DNA of 64,000 bases from Atherix ibis (Eukaryota; Arthropoda; Insecta; Diptera; Athericidae): assembly GCA_958298945.1 (NCBI GenBank), contig OY282610.1:53265667-53329666 (forward strand), written 5' to 3'. The notes under the pieces were generated by a model. That model did no database searches and was not told the origin of the DNA. It saw only the letters and a list, made by a program, of their open reading frames with translations. The translations under genes and the position numbers were made by a program. Positions within the stretch are counted from its first letter, which is position 1. Each line of letters starts with the position of its first letter. Below are positions 36,589-49,792 of this stretch, one piece after another.

Positions 36589-38114
36589 TTGCCTGAAAGT
36601 GGACAATCATACCCCAAACAAACATCTCCAAAAAACTACCATTTTCATAGAGAAAAACAAATTTTAAGAGAAAGTGGACTCAGTGTAATAATTGTTGCCT
36701 CCTATTTTTTGAGAAAACTGGGTGCCTGGTGTAAAAATTGGATTTTCGTGAATATTGTCACAAATTTTCGAATTTTTGTGGTTTTTTGCATATCTTTAGG
36801 TGGTCAATTTATTTTGCTTTCAGTAAATAAAAAATTTAATTTTAGGCAATTTTTTTTAATAGTGCTCACAAAAATTTATTCTGAAAGGATATTCCTTTTT
36901 CGATCAGGATAATATGGATCTAGAAGGCTATGTTAAAGTGTATGTAATGAAACCATGAAACAAATTGTCATTTTTATCCAAAAAAGCAAACTTTATTTTT
37001 AAAAAAATACAGCGAACTTTAGGTATTTTTTTTTAAAACGCCTGGAAAAAATTTTCCTGTAAGGACTTTTTTAGTCCGATCAGGATAATAAGAATAATTA
37101 TTAGTTTCACATATGTATGCGCATTAACATCATTAAACAAATTTTCGAAAAAATTTCCTTTTTCATAGAAAAATAGAAATTTAAAAAAAAATTTTATGAT
37201 CTTTTGGCAAATTTTTCTCAAAACTCCCACCGAAATTTATCGTGACATGTCATTTTCCTTCCAATCATTATATTAAGAGTCATAGAAGGTTTGCCTGAAA
37301 GTGTGCAATGACACCACAAAATAAATTCTAAAAAACCTTAATTTTTATACAAAAAAAACGAATTTTAATAAAGAAAACAATTAATTTTATGAATTTTTTC
37401 TCAAAATCACCAACAAAAATTTATCCAGAAAGGATATTCTCATTCCAATCGAGAAAATATGTATTAGAGAAGCTTTGCCTGAAAGTACGCAATGACACCA
37501 TAAAAACAATTCTAAAAACCTTAATTTGTATACAAAAAAAAACGAATTTTAAGAAAGAAAACTATAAATTTTATGAATTTTTTTCTCAAAATCACCAACA
37601 AAAATTTATCCAGAAAGGATATTCTCATTCCAATCGAGAAAATATGTATTGGAGAAGCTTTGCCTGAAAGAACGCAATGACACCATAAAAACAATTCTAA
37701 AAACCTTAATTTGTATACAAAAAAAAACGAATTTTAGGAAAGAAAACTATAAATTTTATGAATTTTTTCTCAAAATCACCAACAAAAATTTATCCAGAAA
37801 GGATATTCTCATTCCAATCGAGAAAATATGCATTGGAGAAGCTTTGCCTAAAAGTACGCAATGACACCATAAAAACCGTTCTAAAAACCTTAATTTTTAT
37901 ACAAAAAAAACGAATTTTAATAAAGAAAACAATTAATTTTATGAATTTTTTCTCAAAATCACCAACAAAAATTTATCCAGAAAGGATATTCTCATTCCAA
38001 ACGAGAAAATAAGAAAACCATAAATTTTATGAATTTTTTCTCAAAACCACCAACAAAAATTTATCCAGAAAGAATTTTCTCATTCCAATGAGAATAATAT
38101 GAATCGAAAAAGCT
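36589..38114 (+). repeat. HOR unit 24 (1526 bp, n=3 plus 88-bp remnant)
   Basis: The landmark has gaaagtggacaatc. D2 has aaattgtcattttt, common further right. The unit ends with a truncated C at 37941-38028, so D1 follows a partial monomer. Confidence 0.9.
37941..38028 (+). repeat. 88-bp truncated C monomer, second copy
   Basis: It has the same join as at 35.7 kb (gagaaaataagaaaacc), with one extra substitution (caaacgag for caatcgag). The identical breakpoint implies one deletion event that was later copied, about 2.28 kb away. Confidence 0.9.
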
Positions 38115-39733
38115 TTGCCTGAAAGTGCACAATCATACCCCAAACAAACATCTCCAAAAAACCACCATTTTCATAGAGAAAAACAAATTTTAAGAGAAAG
38201 TAGACTCAGTGTAATAATTGTTGCCTCCTATTTTTTGAGAAAACTGGGTGCCTGGTGTAAAAATTGGATTTTCGTGAATATTGTCACAAATTTTCGAATT
38301 TTTGTAGTTTTTTGCATATCTTTAGGTGGTCAATTTATTTTGCTTTCAGTAAATAAAAAATTTAATTTTAGGCAATTTTTTTTTAATAGTGCTCACAAAA
38401 ATTTATTCTGAAAGGATATTCCTTTTTCGATCAGGATAATATGGATCTAGAAGGCTATGTTAAAGTGTATGTAATGAAACCATGAAACAAATTGTCATTT
38501 TTATCCAAAAAAGCAAACTTTATTTTTAAAAAAATACAGCGAACTTTAGGTATTTTTTTTTAAAACGCCTGCAAAAAATTTTCCTGTAAGGACTTTTTTA
38601 GTCCGATCAGGATAATAAGAATAATTATTAGTTTCACATATGTATGCGCATTAACATCATTAAACAAATTTTCGAAAAAATTCCCTTTTTCATAGAAAAA
38701 TAGAAATTTAAAAAAAAATTTAATGATATTTTGGCAAATTTTTCTCAAAATTCCCACCGAAATTTATCGTGACATGTCATTTTCCTTCCAATCATTATAC
38801 TAAGAGTCATAGAAGATTTGCCTGAAAGTGTGCAATGACACCACAAAATAAATCTAAAAACCCTTAATTTTTATACAAAAAAAACGAATTTTAATAAAGA
38901 AAACAATTAATTTTATGAATTTTTTCTCAAAATCACCAACAAAAATTTATCCAGAAAAGATATTCTCAGTTCAATCGAGAAAATATGTATTGGAGAAGCT
39001 TTGCCTGAAAGTACGCAATGACACCATAAAAACAATTCTAAAAACCTTAATTTGTATAAAAAAAAAAACGAATTTTAAGAAAGAAAACTATAAATTTTAT
39101 GATTTTTTCTCAAAATCACCAACAAAAATTTATCCAGAAAGGATATTCTCATTCCAATCGAGAAAATATGCATTGAAGAAGCTTTGCCTAAAAGTACGCA
39201 ATGACACCATAAAAACCGTTCTAAAAACCTTAATTTTTATACAAAAAAAAACGAATTTTAAGAAAGAAATCAATAAATTTTATGAATTTTTTCTCAAAAT
39301 CACCAACAAAAATTTATCCAGAAAGGAAATTCTCATTTCAATCAAGAAAATATGCAATGGAGAAGCTTTGCCTGAAAGTACGCAATGACACCATAAAAAC
39401 AATTCTAAAAACCTTAATTTTTATACAAAAAAAATGAATTTTAAGAAAGAAAACCATAAATTTTATGAATTTTTTCTCAAAATCACCAACAAAAATTTAT
39501 CCAGAAAGGAAATTCTCATTTCAATCAAGAAAATATGCATTGGAAAAGCTTTGCCTGAAAGTACGCAATGACACCATAAAAACAATTCTAAAAACCTTAA
39601 TTTTTATACAAAAAAAATGAATTTTAAGAAAGAAAACCATAAATTTTATGAATTTTTTCTCAAAACCACCAACAAAAATTTATCCAGAAAGAATTTTCTC
39701 ATTCCAATGAGAATAATATGAATTGGAGAAGCT
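38115..39733 (+). repeat. HOR unit 25 (1619 bp, n=4)
   Basis: D1 before the landmark has gaatcgaaaaagc. Other changes: aagtagactcag, tttttgtagttttt, cgcctgcaaaaaatt, aaattccctttttc, gatattttggc and agaagatttgcc. It has two Cd monomers at the end of the run. Confidence 0.9.
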
Positions 39734-41356
39734 TTGCCTGAAAGTGCACAATCATACCCCAAACAAACATCTCCAAAAAACCACCATTTTCATAGAGAAA
39801 AACAAATTTTAAGAGAAAGTGGACTCAGTGTAATAATTGTTGCCTCCTATTTTTTGAGAAAACTGGGTGCCTGGTGTAAAAATTGGATTTTCGTGAATAT
39901 TGTCACAAATTTTCGAATTTTTGTGGTTTTTTGCATATCTTTAGGTGGTCAATTTATTTTGCTTTCAGTAAATAAAAAATTTAATTTTAGGCAATTTTTT
40001 TTTAATAGTGCTCACAAAAATTTATTCTGAAAGGATATTCCTTTTTCGATCAGGATAATATGGATCTAGAAGGCTATGTTAAAGTGTATGTAAAGAAACC
40101 ATGAAACAAATTGCCATTTTTATCCAAAAAAGCAAACTTTATTTTTAAAAAAATACAGCGAACTTTAGGTATTTTTTTTTAAAACGCCTGGAAAAAATTT
40201 TCCTGTAAGGACTTTTTTAGTCCGATCAGGATAATAAGAATAATTATTAGTTTCATATATGTATGCGCATTAACATCATTAAACAAATTTTCGAAAAAAT
40301 TTCCTTTTTCATAGAAAAATAGAAATTTAAAAAAAAATTTAATGATCTTTTGGCAAATTTTTCTCAAAACTCCCACCGAAATTTATCGTGACATGTCATT
40401 TTCCTTCCAATCATTATACTAAGAGTCATAGAAGGTTTGCCTGAAAGTGTGCAATGACACCACAAAATAAATTCTAAAAAACCTTAATTTTTATACAAAA
40501 ACAACGAATTTTAATAAAGAAAACAATTAATTTTATGAATTTTTTCTCAAAATCACCAACAAAAATTTATCCAGAAAGGACATTCTCATTCCAATCGAGA
40601 AAATATGTAATGGAGAAGCTTTGCCTGAAAGTACGCAATGACACCATAAAAACAATTCTAAAAACCTTAATTTGTATACAAAAAAAAACGAATTTTAAGA
40701 AAGAAAACTATAAATTTTATGAATTTTTTCTCAAAATCACCAACAAAAATTTATCCAGAAAGGATATTCTCATTCCAATCGAGAAAATATGTATTGGAGA
40801 AGCTTTCCCTGAAAGTACGCAATGACACCATAAAAACAATTCTAAAAACCTTAATTTGTATAAAAAAAAAAACGAATTTTAGGAAAGAAAACTATAAATT
40901 CTATGAATTTTTTCTCAAAATCACCAACAAAAATTTATCCAGAAAGGATATTCTCATTCCAATCGATAAAATATGCATTGGAAAAGCTTTGCCTAAAAGT
41001 ACACAATGACACCATAAAAACCGTTCTAAAAACCTTAATTTTTATACAAAAAAAAAACGAATTTTAAGAAAGAAAACAATAAATTTTATGAATTTTTTCT
41101 CAAAATCACCAACAAAAATTTATCCAGAAAGGAAATTCTCATTTCAATCAAGAAAATATGCATTGGAGAAGCTTTGCCTGAAAGTACGCAATGACACCAT
41201 AAAAACAATTCTAAAAACCTTAATTTTTATACAAAAAAAATGAATTTTAAGAAAAAAAACCATAAATTTAATGAATTTTTTCTCAAAACCACCAACAAAA
41301 ATTTATCCAGAAAGAATTTTCTCATTCCAATGAGAATAATATGAATCGGAGAAGCT
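39734..41356 (+). repeat. HOR unit 26 (1623 bp, n=4)
   Basis: Changes: tgtaaagaaacc, catatatgtatg (NdeI site lost), ttatactaag and acaaaaacaacg. C monomers include atgtaatggag and aatcgataaaatatg. Confidence 0.9.
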
Positions 41357-42979
41357 TTGCCTGAAAGTGCACAATCATACCCCAAACAAACATCTCCAAA
41401 AAACCACCATTTTCATAGAGAAAAACAAATTTTAAGAGAAAGTGGACTCAGTGTAATAATTGTTGCCTCCTATTTTTTGAGAAAACTGGGTGCCTGGTGT
41501 AAAAATTGGATTTTCGTGAATATTGTCACAAATTTTCGAATTTTTGTGGTTTTTTGCATATCTTTAGGTGGTCAATTTATTTTGCTTTCAGTAAATAAAA
41601 AATTTAATTTTAGGCAATTTTTTTTTAATAGTGCCCACAAAAATTTATTCTGAAAGGATATTCCTTTTTCGGTAAGGATAATATGGTTCTAGAAGGCTAT
41701 GTTAAAGTGTATGTAATGAAACCATGAAACAAATTGCCATTTTTATCCAAAAAAGCAAACTTTATTTTAAAAAAAATACAGCGAACTTTAGGTATTTTTT
41801 TTTAAAACGCCTGGAAAAAATTTTCCTGTAAGGACTTTTTTAGTCCGATCAGGATAATAAGAATAATTATTAGTTTCACATATGTATGCGTATTAACATC
41901 ATTAAACAAATTTTCGAAAAAATTTCCTTTTTCATAGAAAAATAGAAATTTAAAAAAAAATTTAATGATCTTTTGGCAAATTTTTCTCAAAACTCCCACC
42001 GAAATTTATCGTGACATGTCATTTTCCTTCCAATCATTATATTAAGAGTCATAGAAGGTTTGCCTGAAAGTGTGCTATGACAACACAAAATAAATTCTAA
42101 AAAACCTTAATTTGTATACAAAAAAAACGAATTTTAATAAAGAAAACAATTAATTTTATGAATTTTTTCTCAAAATCACCAACAAAAATTTATCCAGAAA
42201 GAATATTCTCATTCCAATCGAGAAAATATGTATTGGAGAAGCTTTGCCTGAAAGTACGCAATAACACCATAAAAACAATTCTAAAAACCTTAATTTGTAT
42301 ACAAAAAAAAAACGAATTTTAAGAAAGAAAACTATAAATTTTATGAATTTTTTCTCAAAATCACCAACAAAAATTTATCCAGAAAGAATATTCTTATTCC
42401 AATCGAGAAAATATGTATTGGAGAAGCTTTGCCTGAAAGTACGCAATGACACCATAAAAACAATTCTAAAAACCTTAATTTGTATACAAAAAAAAACGAA
42501 TTTTAGGAAAGAAAACTATAAATTTTATGAATTTTTTCTCAAAATCACCAACAAAAATTTATCCAGAAAGGATATTCTCATTTCAATCGAGAAAATATGC
42601 ATTGGAGAAGCTTTGCCTAAAAGTTCGCAATGACACCATAAAAATTGTTCAAAAAACCTTAATTTTTATACAAAAAAAAAGAATTTTAAGAAAGAAAACA
42701 ATAAATTTTATGAATTTTTTCTCAAAATCACCAACAAAAATTTATCCAAAAAGGAAATTCTCATTTCAATCAAGAAAATATGCATTGGAGAAGCTTTGCC
42801 TGAAAGTACGCAATGACACCATAAAAACAATTCTAAAAACCTTAATTTTTATACAAAAAAAAATGAATTTTAAGAAAGAAAACCATAAATTTGATGAATT
42901 TTTTCTCAAAACCACCAACAAAAATTTATCCAGAAAGAATTTTCTCATTCCAATGAGAATAATATGAATCGGAGAAGCT
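41357..42979 (+). repeat. HOR unit 27 (1623 bp, n=4)
   Basis: D2 has agtgcccac, tcggtaaggataat and atggttctagaagg. D3 has tgcgtattaac. D4 has gtgctatgacaacac. A related D2 form occurs in unit 29 but not in unit 28 between them. Confidence 0.9.
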
Positions 42980-44968
42980 TTGCCTGAAAGTGCACAATCA
43001 TACCCCAAACAAACATCTCCAAAAAACCACCATTTTCATAGAGAAAAACAAATTTTAAGAGAAAGTGGACTCAGTGTAATAATTGTTGCCTCCTATTTTT
43101 TGAGAAAACTGGGTGCCTGGTGTAAAAATTGGATTTTCGTGAATATTGTCACAAATTTTCGAATTTTTGTGGTTTTTTGCATATCTTTAGGTGGTCAATT
43201 TATTTTGCTTTCAGTAAATAAAAAATTTAATTTTAGGCAATTTTTTTTAATAGTGCTCACAAAAATTTATTCTGAAAGGATATTCCTTTTTCGATCAGGA
43301 TAATATGGATCTAGAAGGCTATGTTAAAGTGTATGTAATGAAACCATAAAACAAATTTTGTATTTTTATCCAAAAAAGCAAACTTTATTTTTTCAAAAAT
43401 ACAGCGAACTTTAGGTATTTTTTTTAAAACGCCTGGAAAAAATTTTCCTGTAAGGACTTTTTCAGTCCGATCAGGATAATAAGAATAATTATTAGTTTCA
43501 TATATGTATGCGCATTAACATCATTAAACAAATTTTCGAAAAAATTCCCTTTTTCATAGAAAAATAGAAATTTAAAAAAAAAATTTAATGATCTTTTGGC
43601 AAATTTTTCTCAAAACTCCCACCGAAATTTATCGTGACATGTCATTTTCCTTCCAATCATTATACTAAGAGTCATAGAAGATTTGCCTGAAAGTGTGCAA
43701 TGACACCACAAAATAAATTCTAAAAAACCTTAATTTTTATACAAAAAAAACGAATTTTAATAAAGAAAACAATTAATTTTATGAATTTTTTCTCAAAATC
43801 ACCAACAAAAATTTATCCAGAAAGGATATTCTCATTCCAATCGAGAAAATATGCATTGAAGAAGCTTTGCCTAAAAGTACGCAATGACACCATAAAAACC
43901 GTTCTAAAAACCTTAATTTTTATACAAAAAAAATGAATTTTAAGAAAGAAAATAATAAATTTTATGAATTTTTTCCCAAAATCACCAACAAAAATTTATC
44001 CAGAAAGGAAATTCTCATTTCAATCAAGAAAATATACATTGAAAAAGCTTTGCCTGAAAGTGTGCAATGACACCACAAAATAAATTCTAAAAAACCTTAA
44101 TTTTTATACAAAAACAACGAATTTTAATAAAGAAAACAATTAATTTTATGAATTTTTTCTCAAAATCACCAACAAAAATTTATCCAGAAAGGATATTCTC
44201 ATTCCAATCGAGAAAATATGTACTGGAGAAGCTTTGCCTGAAAGTACGCAATGACACCATAAAAACAATTCTAAAAACCTTAATTTGTATACAAAAAAAA
44301 ACGAATTTTAAGAAAGAAAACTATAAATTTTATGAATTTTTTCTCAAAATCACCAACAAAAATTTATCCAGAAAGGATATTCTCATTCCAATCGAGAAAA
44401 TATGTAATGGAGAAGCTTTGCCTGAAAGTACGCAATGACACCATAAAAACAATTCTAAAAACCTTAATTTGTATACAAAAAAAAACGAATTTTAGGAAAG
44501 AAAACTATAAATTCTATGAATTTTTTCTCAAAATCACCAACAAAAATTTATCCAGAAAGGATATTCTCATTCCAATCGATAAAATATGCATTGGAAAAGC
44601 TTTGCCTAAAAGTACACAATGACACCATAAAAACCGTTCTAAAAACCTTAATTTTTATACAAAAAAAAACGAATTTTAAGAAAGAAAACAATAAATTTTA
44701 TGAATTTTTTCTCAAAATCACCAACAAAAATTTATCCAGAAAGGAAATTCTCATTTCAATCAAGAAAATATGCATTGGAGAAGCTTTGCCTGAAAGTACG
44801 CAATGACACCATAAAAACAATTCTAAAAACCTTAATTTTTATACAAAAAAAATGAATTTTAAGAAAAAAAACCATAAATTTAATGAATTTTTTCTCAAAA
44901 CCACCAACAAAAATTTATCCAGAAAGAATTTTCTCATTCCAATGAGAATAATATGAATCGGAGAAGCT
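42980..44968 (+). repeat. HOR unit 28 (1989 bp, n=6)
   Basis: D2 has accataaaacaaattttg and tttttcaaaaatac. One monomer, starting at 43964, has a Cd head but a D4 tail (gtgtgcaatgacaccacaaa), so it is a C/D4 chimera inside the C run. More C monomers follow it. Confidence 0.9.
43964..44147 (+). repeat. Chimeric monomer: Cd head, D4 tail
   Basis: The head has aaaggaaattctcatttc and aatcaag. After gctttgcctgaaagt it continues as D4 (gtgcaatgacaccac, acaaaaacaacg). The switch lies within the shared tttgcctgaaagt, so one crossover or conversion edge sits there. Confidence 0.85.
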
Positions 44969-46548
44969 TTGCCTGAAAGTGCACAATCATACCCCAAACA
45001 AATTTTAAGAGAAAGTGGACTCAGTGTAATAATTGTTGCCTCCTATTTTTTGAGAAAACTGGGTGCCCGGTGTAAAAATTGGATTTTCGTGAATATTGTC
45101 ACAAATTTTCGAATTTTTGTGGTTTTTTGCATATCTTTAGGTGGTCAATTTATTTTGCTTTCAGTAAATAAAAAATTTAATTTTAGGCAATTTTTTTTTA
45201 ATAGTGCTCACAAAAATTTATTCTGAAAGGATATTCCTTTTTCGGTTAGGATAATATGGTTCTAGAAGGCTATGTTAAAGTGTATGTAATGAAACCATGA
45301 AACAAATTATCATTTTTATCCAAAAAAGCAAACTTTATTTTCAAAAAAATACAGCGAACTTTATGTATTTTTTTTTAAAACGCCTGGAAAAAATTTTCCT
45401 GTAAGGACTTTTTTAGTCCGATCAGGATAATAAGAATAATTATTAGTTTCACATATGTATGCGCATTAACATCATTAAACAAATTTTCGAAAAAATTTCC
45501 TTTTTCATAGAAAAATAGAAATTTAAAAAAAAATTTAATGATCTTTTGGCAAATTTTTCTCAAAACTCCCACCGAAATTTATCGTGACATGTCATTTTCC
45601 TTCCAATCATTATATTAAGAGTCATAGAAGGTTTGCCTGAAAGTGTGCTATGACACCACAAAATAAATTCTAAAAAACCTTAATTTGTATACAAAAAAAC
45701 GAATTTTAATAAAGAAAACAATTAATTTTATGAATTTTTTCTCAAAATCACCAACAAAAATTTATTCAGAAAGGATATTTTCATTCCAATCGAGAAAATA
45801 TGTATTGGAGAAGCTTTGCCTGAAAGTACGCAATCACACCATAAAAACAATTCTAAAAACCTTAATTTGTATACAAAAAAAAACGAATTTTAAGAAAGAA
45901 AACTATAAATTTTATGAATTTTTTCTCAAAATCACCAACAAAAATTTATCCAGAAAGGAAATTCTCATTTCAATCAAGAAAATATGCATTGGAGAAGCTT
46001 TGCCTGAAAGTACGCAATGACACCATAAAAACAATTCTAAAAACCTTAATTTTTATACAAAAAAAATGAATTTTAAGAAAGAAAACCATAAATTTTATGA
46101 ATTTTTTCTCAAAATCACCAACAAAAATTTATCCAGAAAGGAAATTCTCATTTCAATCAAGAAAATATACATTGGAGAAGCTTTGCCTGAAAGTACGCAA
46201 TGACACCATAAAAACAATTCTAAAAACCTTAATTTTTATACAAAAAAAATGAATTTTAAGAAAGAAAACCATAAATTTTATGAATTTTTTCTCAAAATCA
46301 CCAACAAAAATTTATCCAGAAAGGAAATTCTCATTTCAATCAAGAAAATATGCATTGGAGAAGCTTTTCCTGAAAGTACGCAATGACACCATAAAAACAA
46401 TTCTGAAAACCTTAATTTTTATACAAAAAAAATTAATTTTTAGAAAGAAAACCATAAATTTTATGAATTTTTTCTCAAAACCACCAACAAAAATTTATCC
46501 AGAAAGAATTTTCTCATTCCAATGAGAATAGTATGAATTGGAGAAGCT
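44969..46548 (+). repeat. HOR unit 29 (1580 bp, n=4 with a 39-bp deletion)
   Basis: D1 lacks about 39 bp just after the landmark. The spacer has tgcccggtgt. D2 shares tcggttaggataat and atggttctag with unit 27. D2/D3 has ctttatgtattttt. Confidence 0.9.
44990..45012. other. 39-bp deletion junction in D1
   Basis: Other units read ccccaaacaaacatctcc, then about 40 bp further on gagaaaaacaaattttaag. Here ccccaaacaaattttaag joins the two directly. The word acaaa is present at both ends of the lost segment, which fits slippage or microhomology-mediated deletion. Confidence 0.88.
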
Positions 46549-48352
46549 TTGCCTGAAAGTGCACAATCATACCCCAAACAAACATCTCCAAAAAACCAAC
46601 ATTTTCATAGAGAATAACAAATTTTAAGAGAAAGTGGACTCAGTGTAATAATTGTTGCCTCCTATTTTTTGAGAAAACTGGGTGCCTGGTGTAAAAATTG
46701 GATTTTCGTGAATATTGTCACAAATTTTCGAATTTTTGTGGTTTTTTGCATATCTTTAGGTGGTCAATTTATTTAGCTTTCAGTAAATAAAAAATTTAAT
46801 TTTAGGCAATTTTTTTTTAATAGTGCTCACAAAAATTTATTCTGAAAGGATATTCCTTTTTCGATCAGGATAATATGGATCTAGAAGGCTATGTTAAAGT
46901 GTATGTAATGAAACCATGAAACAAATTGCCATTTTTATCCAAAAAAGCAAACTTTATTTTTAAAAAAATACAGCGAACTTTAGGTATTTTTTTTTAAAAC
47001 GCCTGGAAAAAATTTTCCTGTAAGGACTTTTTTAGTCCGTTCAGGATAATAAGAATAATTATTAGTTTCACATATGTATGCGCATTAACATCATTAAACA
47101 AATTTTCGAAAAAATTTCCTTTTTCATAGAAAAATAGAAATTTAAAAAAAAATTTAATGATCTTTTGGCAAATTTTTCTCAAAACTCCCACCGAAATTTA
47201 TCGTGACATGTCATTTTCCTTCCAATCATTATATTAAGAGTCATAGAAGGTTTGCCTGAAAGTGTGCAATGACACCACAAAATAAATTCTAAAAAACCTT
47301 AATTTTTATACAAAAAAAACTAATTTTAATAAAGAAAACAATTAATTTTATGAATTTTTTCTCAAAATCACCAACAAAAATTTATCCAGAAAGGATATTC
47401 TCATTCCAATCGAGAAAATATGTATTGGAGAAGCTTTGCCTGAAAGTACGCAATGACACCATAAAAACAATTCTAAAAACGTTAATTTGTATACAAAAAA
47501 AAAACGAATTTTAAGAAAGAAAACTATAAATTTTATGAATTTTTCTCAAAATACCCAACAAAAATTTATCCAGAAAGGATATTCTCATTCCAATCGAGAA
47601 AATATGTATTAAAGAAGCTTTGCCTGAAAGTACGCAATGACACCATTAAAACAATTCTAAAAACCTTAATTTGTATACAAAAAAAAACGAATTTTAGGAA
47701 AGAAAACTATAAATTTTATGAATTTTTTCTCAAAATCACCAACAAAAATTTATCCAGAAAGGATATTCTCATTCCAATCGAAAAAATATGCATTGGAGAA
47801 GCTTTGCCTAAAAGTACGCAATGACACCATAAAAACCGTTCTAAAAACCTTAATTTTTATACAAAAAAAATGAATTTTAAGAAAGAAAACCATAAATTTT
47901 ATGAATTTTTTCTCAAAATCACCAACAAAAATTTATCCAGAAAGGAAATTCTCATTTCAATCAAGAAAATATGCATTGGAGAAGCTTTGCCTGAAAGTAC
48001 GCAATGACACCATAAAAACAATTCTAAAAACCTTAATTTTTATACAAAAAAAATGAATTTTAAGAAAGAAAACCATAAATTTTATGAATTTTTTCTCAAA
48101 ATCACCAACAAAAATTTATCCAGAAAGGAAATTCTCATTTCAATCAAGAAAATATGCATTGGAGAAGCTTTGCCTGAAAGTACGCAATGACACCATAAAA
48201 GCAATTCTAAAAACCTTAATTTTTATACAAAAAAAATGGTTTTTAAGAATGAAAACCATAAATTTTATGAATTTTTTCTCAAAACCACCAACAAAAATTT
48301 ATCCAGAAAAAATTTTCTCATTCCTATGAAAATAATATGAATTGGAGAAGCT
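46549..48352 (+). repeat. HOR unit 30 (1804 bp, n=5)
   Basis: D1 has aaccaacattttc and gagaataacaaa. The spacer has atttagctttcag, which puts a stop in the frame that is open in other units. D3 has gtccgttcagg, as in unit 1. Confidence 0.9.
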
Positions 48353-49792
48353 TTGCCTGAAAGTGCACAATCATACCCCAAACAAACATCTCCAAAAAAC
48401 CACCATTTTCATAGAGAAAAAACAAATTTTAAAAGAAAGTTGACTCAGTGTAATAATTGTTGCCTCCTATTTTTTGAGAAAACTGGGTGTCTGGTTTAAA
48501 AATTGTATTTTCGTGAATATTGTCACAAATTTTCGAATTTTTGTGGTTTTTTGCATATCTTTAGGTGGTCAATTTATTTTGCTTTCAGTAAATAAAAAAT
48601 TTAATTTTAGGCAATTTTTTTTTAATAGTGCTCACAAAAATTTATTCTGAAAGGATATTCCTTTTTCGATCAGGATAATATGGATCTAGAAGGCTATGTT
48701 AAAGTGTATGTAATGAAACCATGAAACAAATTGCCATTTTTATCCAAAAAAGCAAACTTTATTTTTAAAAAAATACAGCGAACTTTAGGTATTTTTTTTT
48801 AAAACGCCTGGAAAAAATTTTCCTGTAAGGACTTTTTTAGTCCGATCAGGATAATAGGAATAATTATTAGTTTTACATATGTATGCGCATTAACATCATT
48901 AAACAAATTTTCGAAAAAATTTCCTTTTTCATAGAAAAATAGAAATTTAAAAAAAAATTTAATGATCTTTTGGCAAATTTTTCTCAAAACTCCCACCGAA
49001 ATTTATCGTGACATGTCATTTTCCTTCCAATCATTATATTAAGAAACATAGAAGGTTTGCCTGAAAGTGTGCAATGACACCACAAAATAAATTCTAAAAA
49101 ACCTTAATTTTTATACAAAAAAAAACGAATTTTAATAAAGAAAACAATTAATTTTATGAATTTTTTCTCAAAATCACCAACAAAAATTTATCCAGAAAGG
49201 ATATTCTCATTCCAATCGAGAAAATATGTATTGGAGAAGCTTTGCCTGAAAGTATGCAATGACACCATAAAAACAATTCTAAAAACCTTAATTTGTATAC
49301 AAAAAAAAAGAATTTTAGGAAAGAAAACTATAAATTTTATGAATTTTTTCTCAAAATCACCAACAAAAATTTATCCAGAAAGGATATTCTCATTCCAATC
49401 GAGAAAATATGCATTGGAGAAGCTTTGCCTGAAAGTACGCAATGACACCATAAAAACCGTTCTAAAAACCTTAATTTTTATACAAAAAAAACGAATTTTA
49501 AGAAAGAAAACAATAAATTTTATGAATTTTTTCTCAAAATCACCAACAAAAATTTATCCAAAAAGGAAATTCTCATTTCAATAAAGAAAATATGCATTGG
49601 AGAAGCTTTGCCTGAAAGTACGCAATGACACCATAAAAACAATTCTAAAAACCTTAATTTTTATACAAAAAAAAAATGAATTTTAAGAAAGAAAACCAAA
49701 AATTTGATGAATTTTTTCTCAAAACCACCAACAAAAATTTATCCAGAAAGAATTTTCTCATTCCAATGAGAATAATATGAATCGGAGAAGCT
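48353..49792 (+). repeat. HOR unit 31 (1440 bp, n=3)
   Basis: The spacer carries several changes: aagttgactcag, tgggtgtctggtttaaa and attgtattttcg. D3 has aataggaataatt and D4 has aagaaacatagaagg. Confidence 0.9.

Noticed and set aside
42766..43008. Minus-strand 80-residue frame (also at 60780 and 62586) crossing D1 and the terminal C
   Set aside because: It appears only where the terminal C is type Cd with a suitable A-run length. It is a shadow of the repeat, with no support as a gene.
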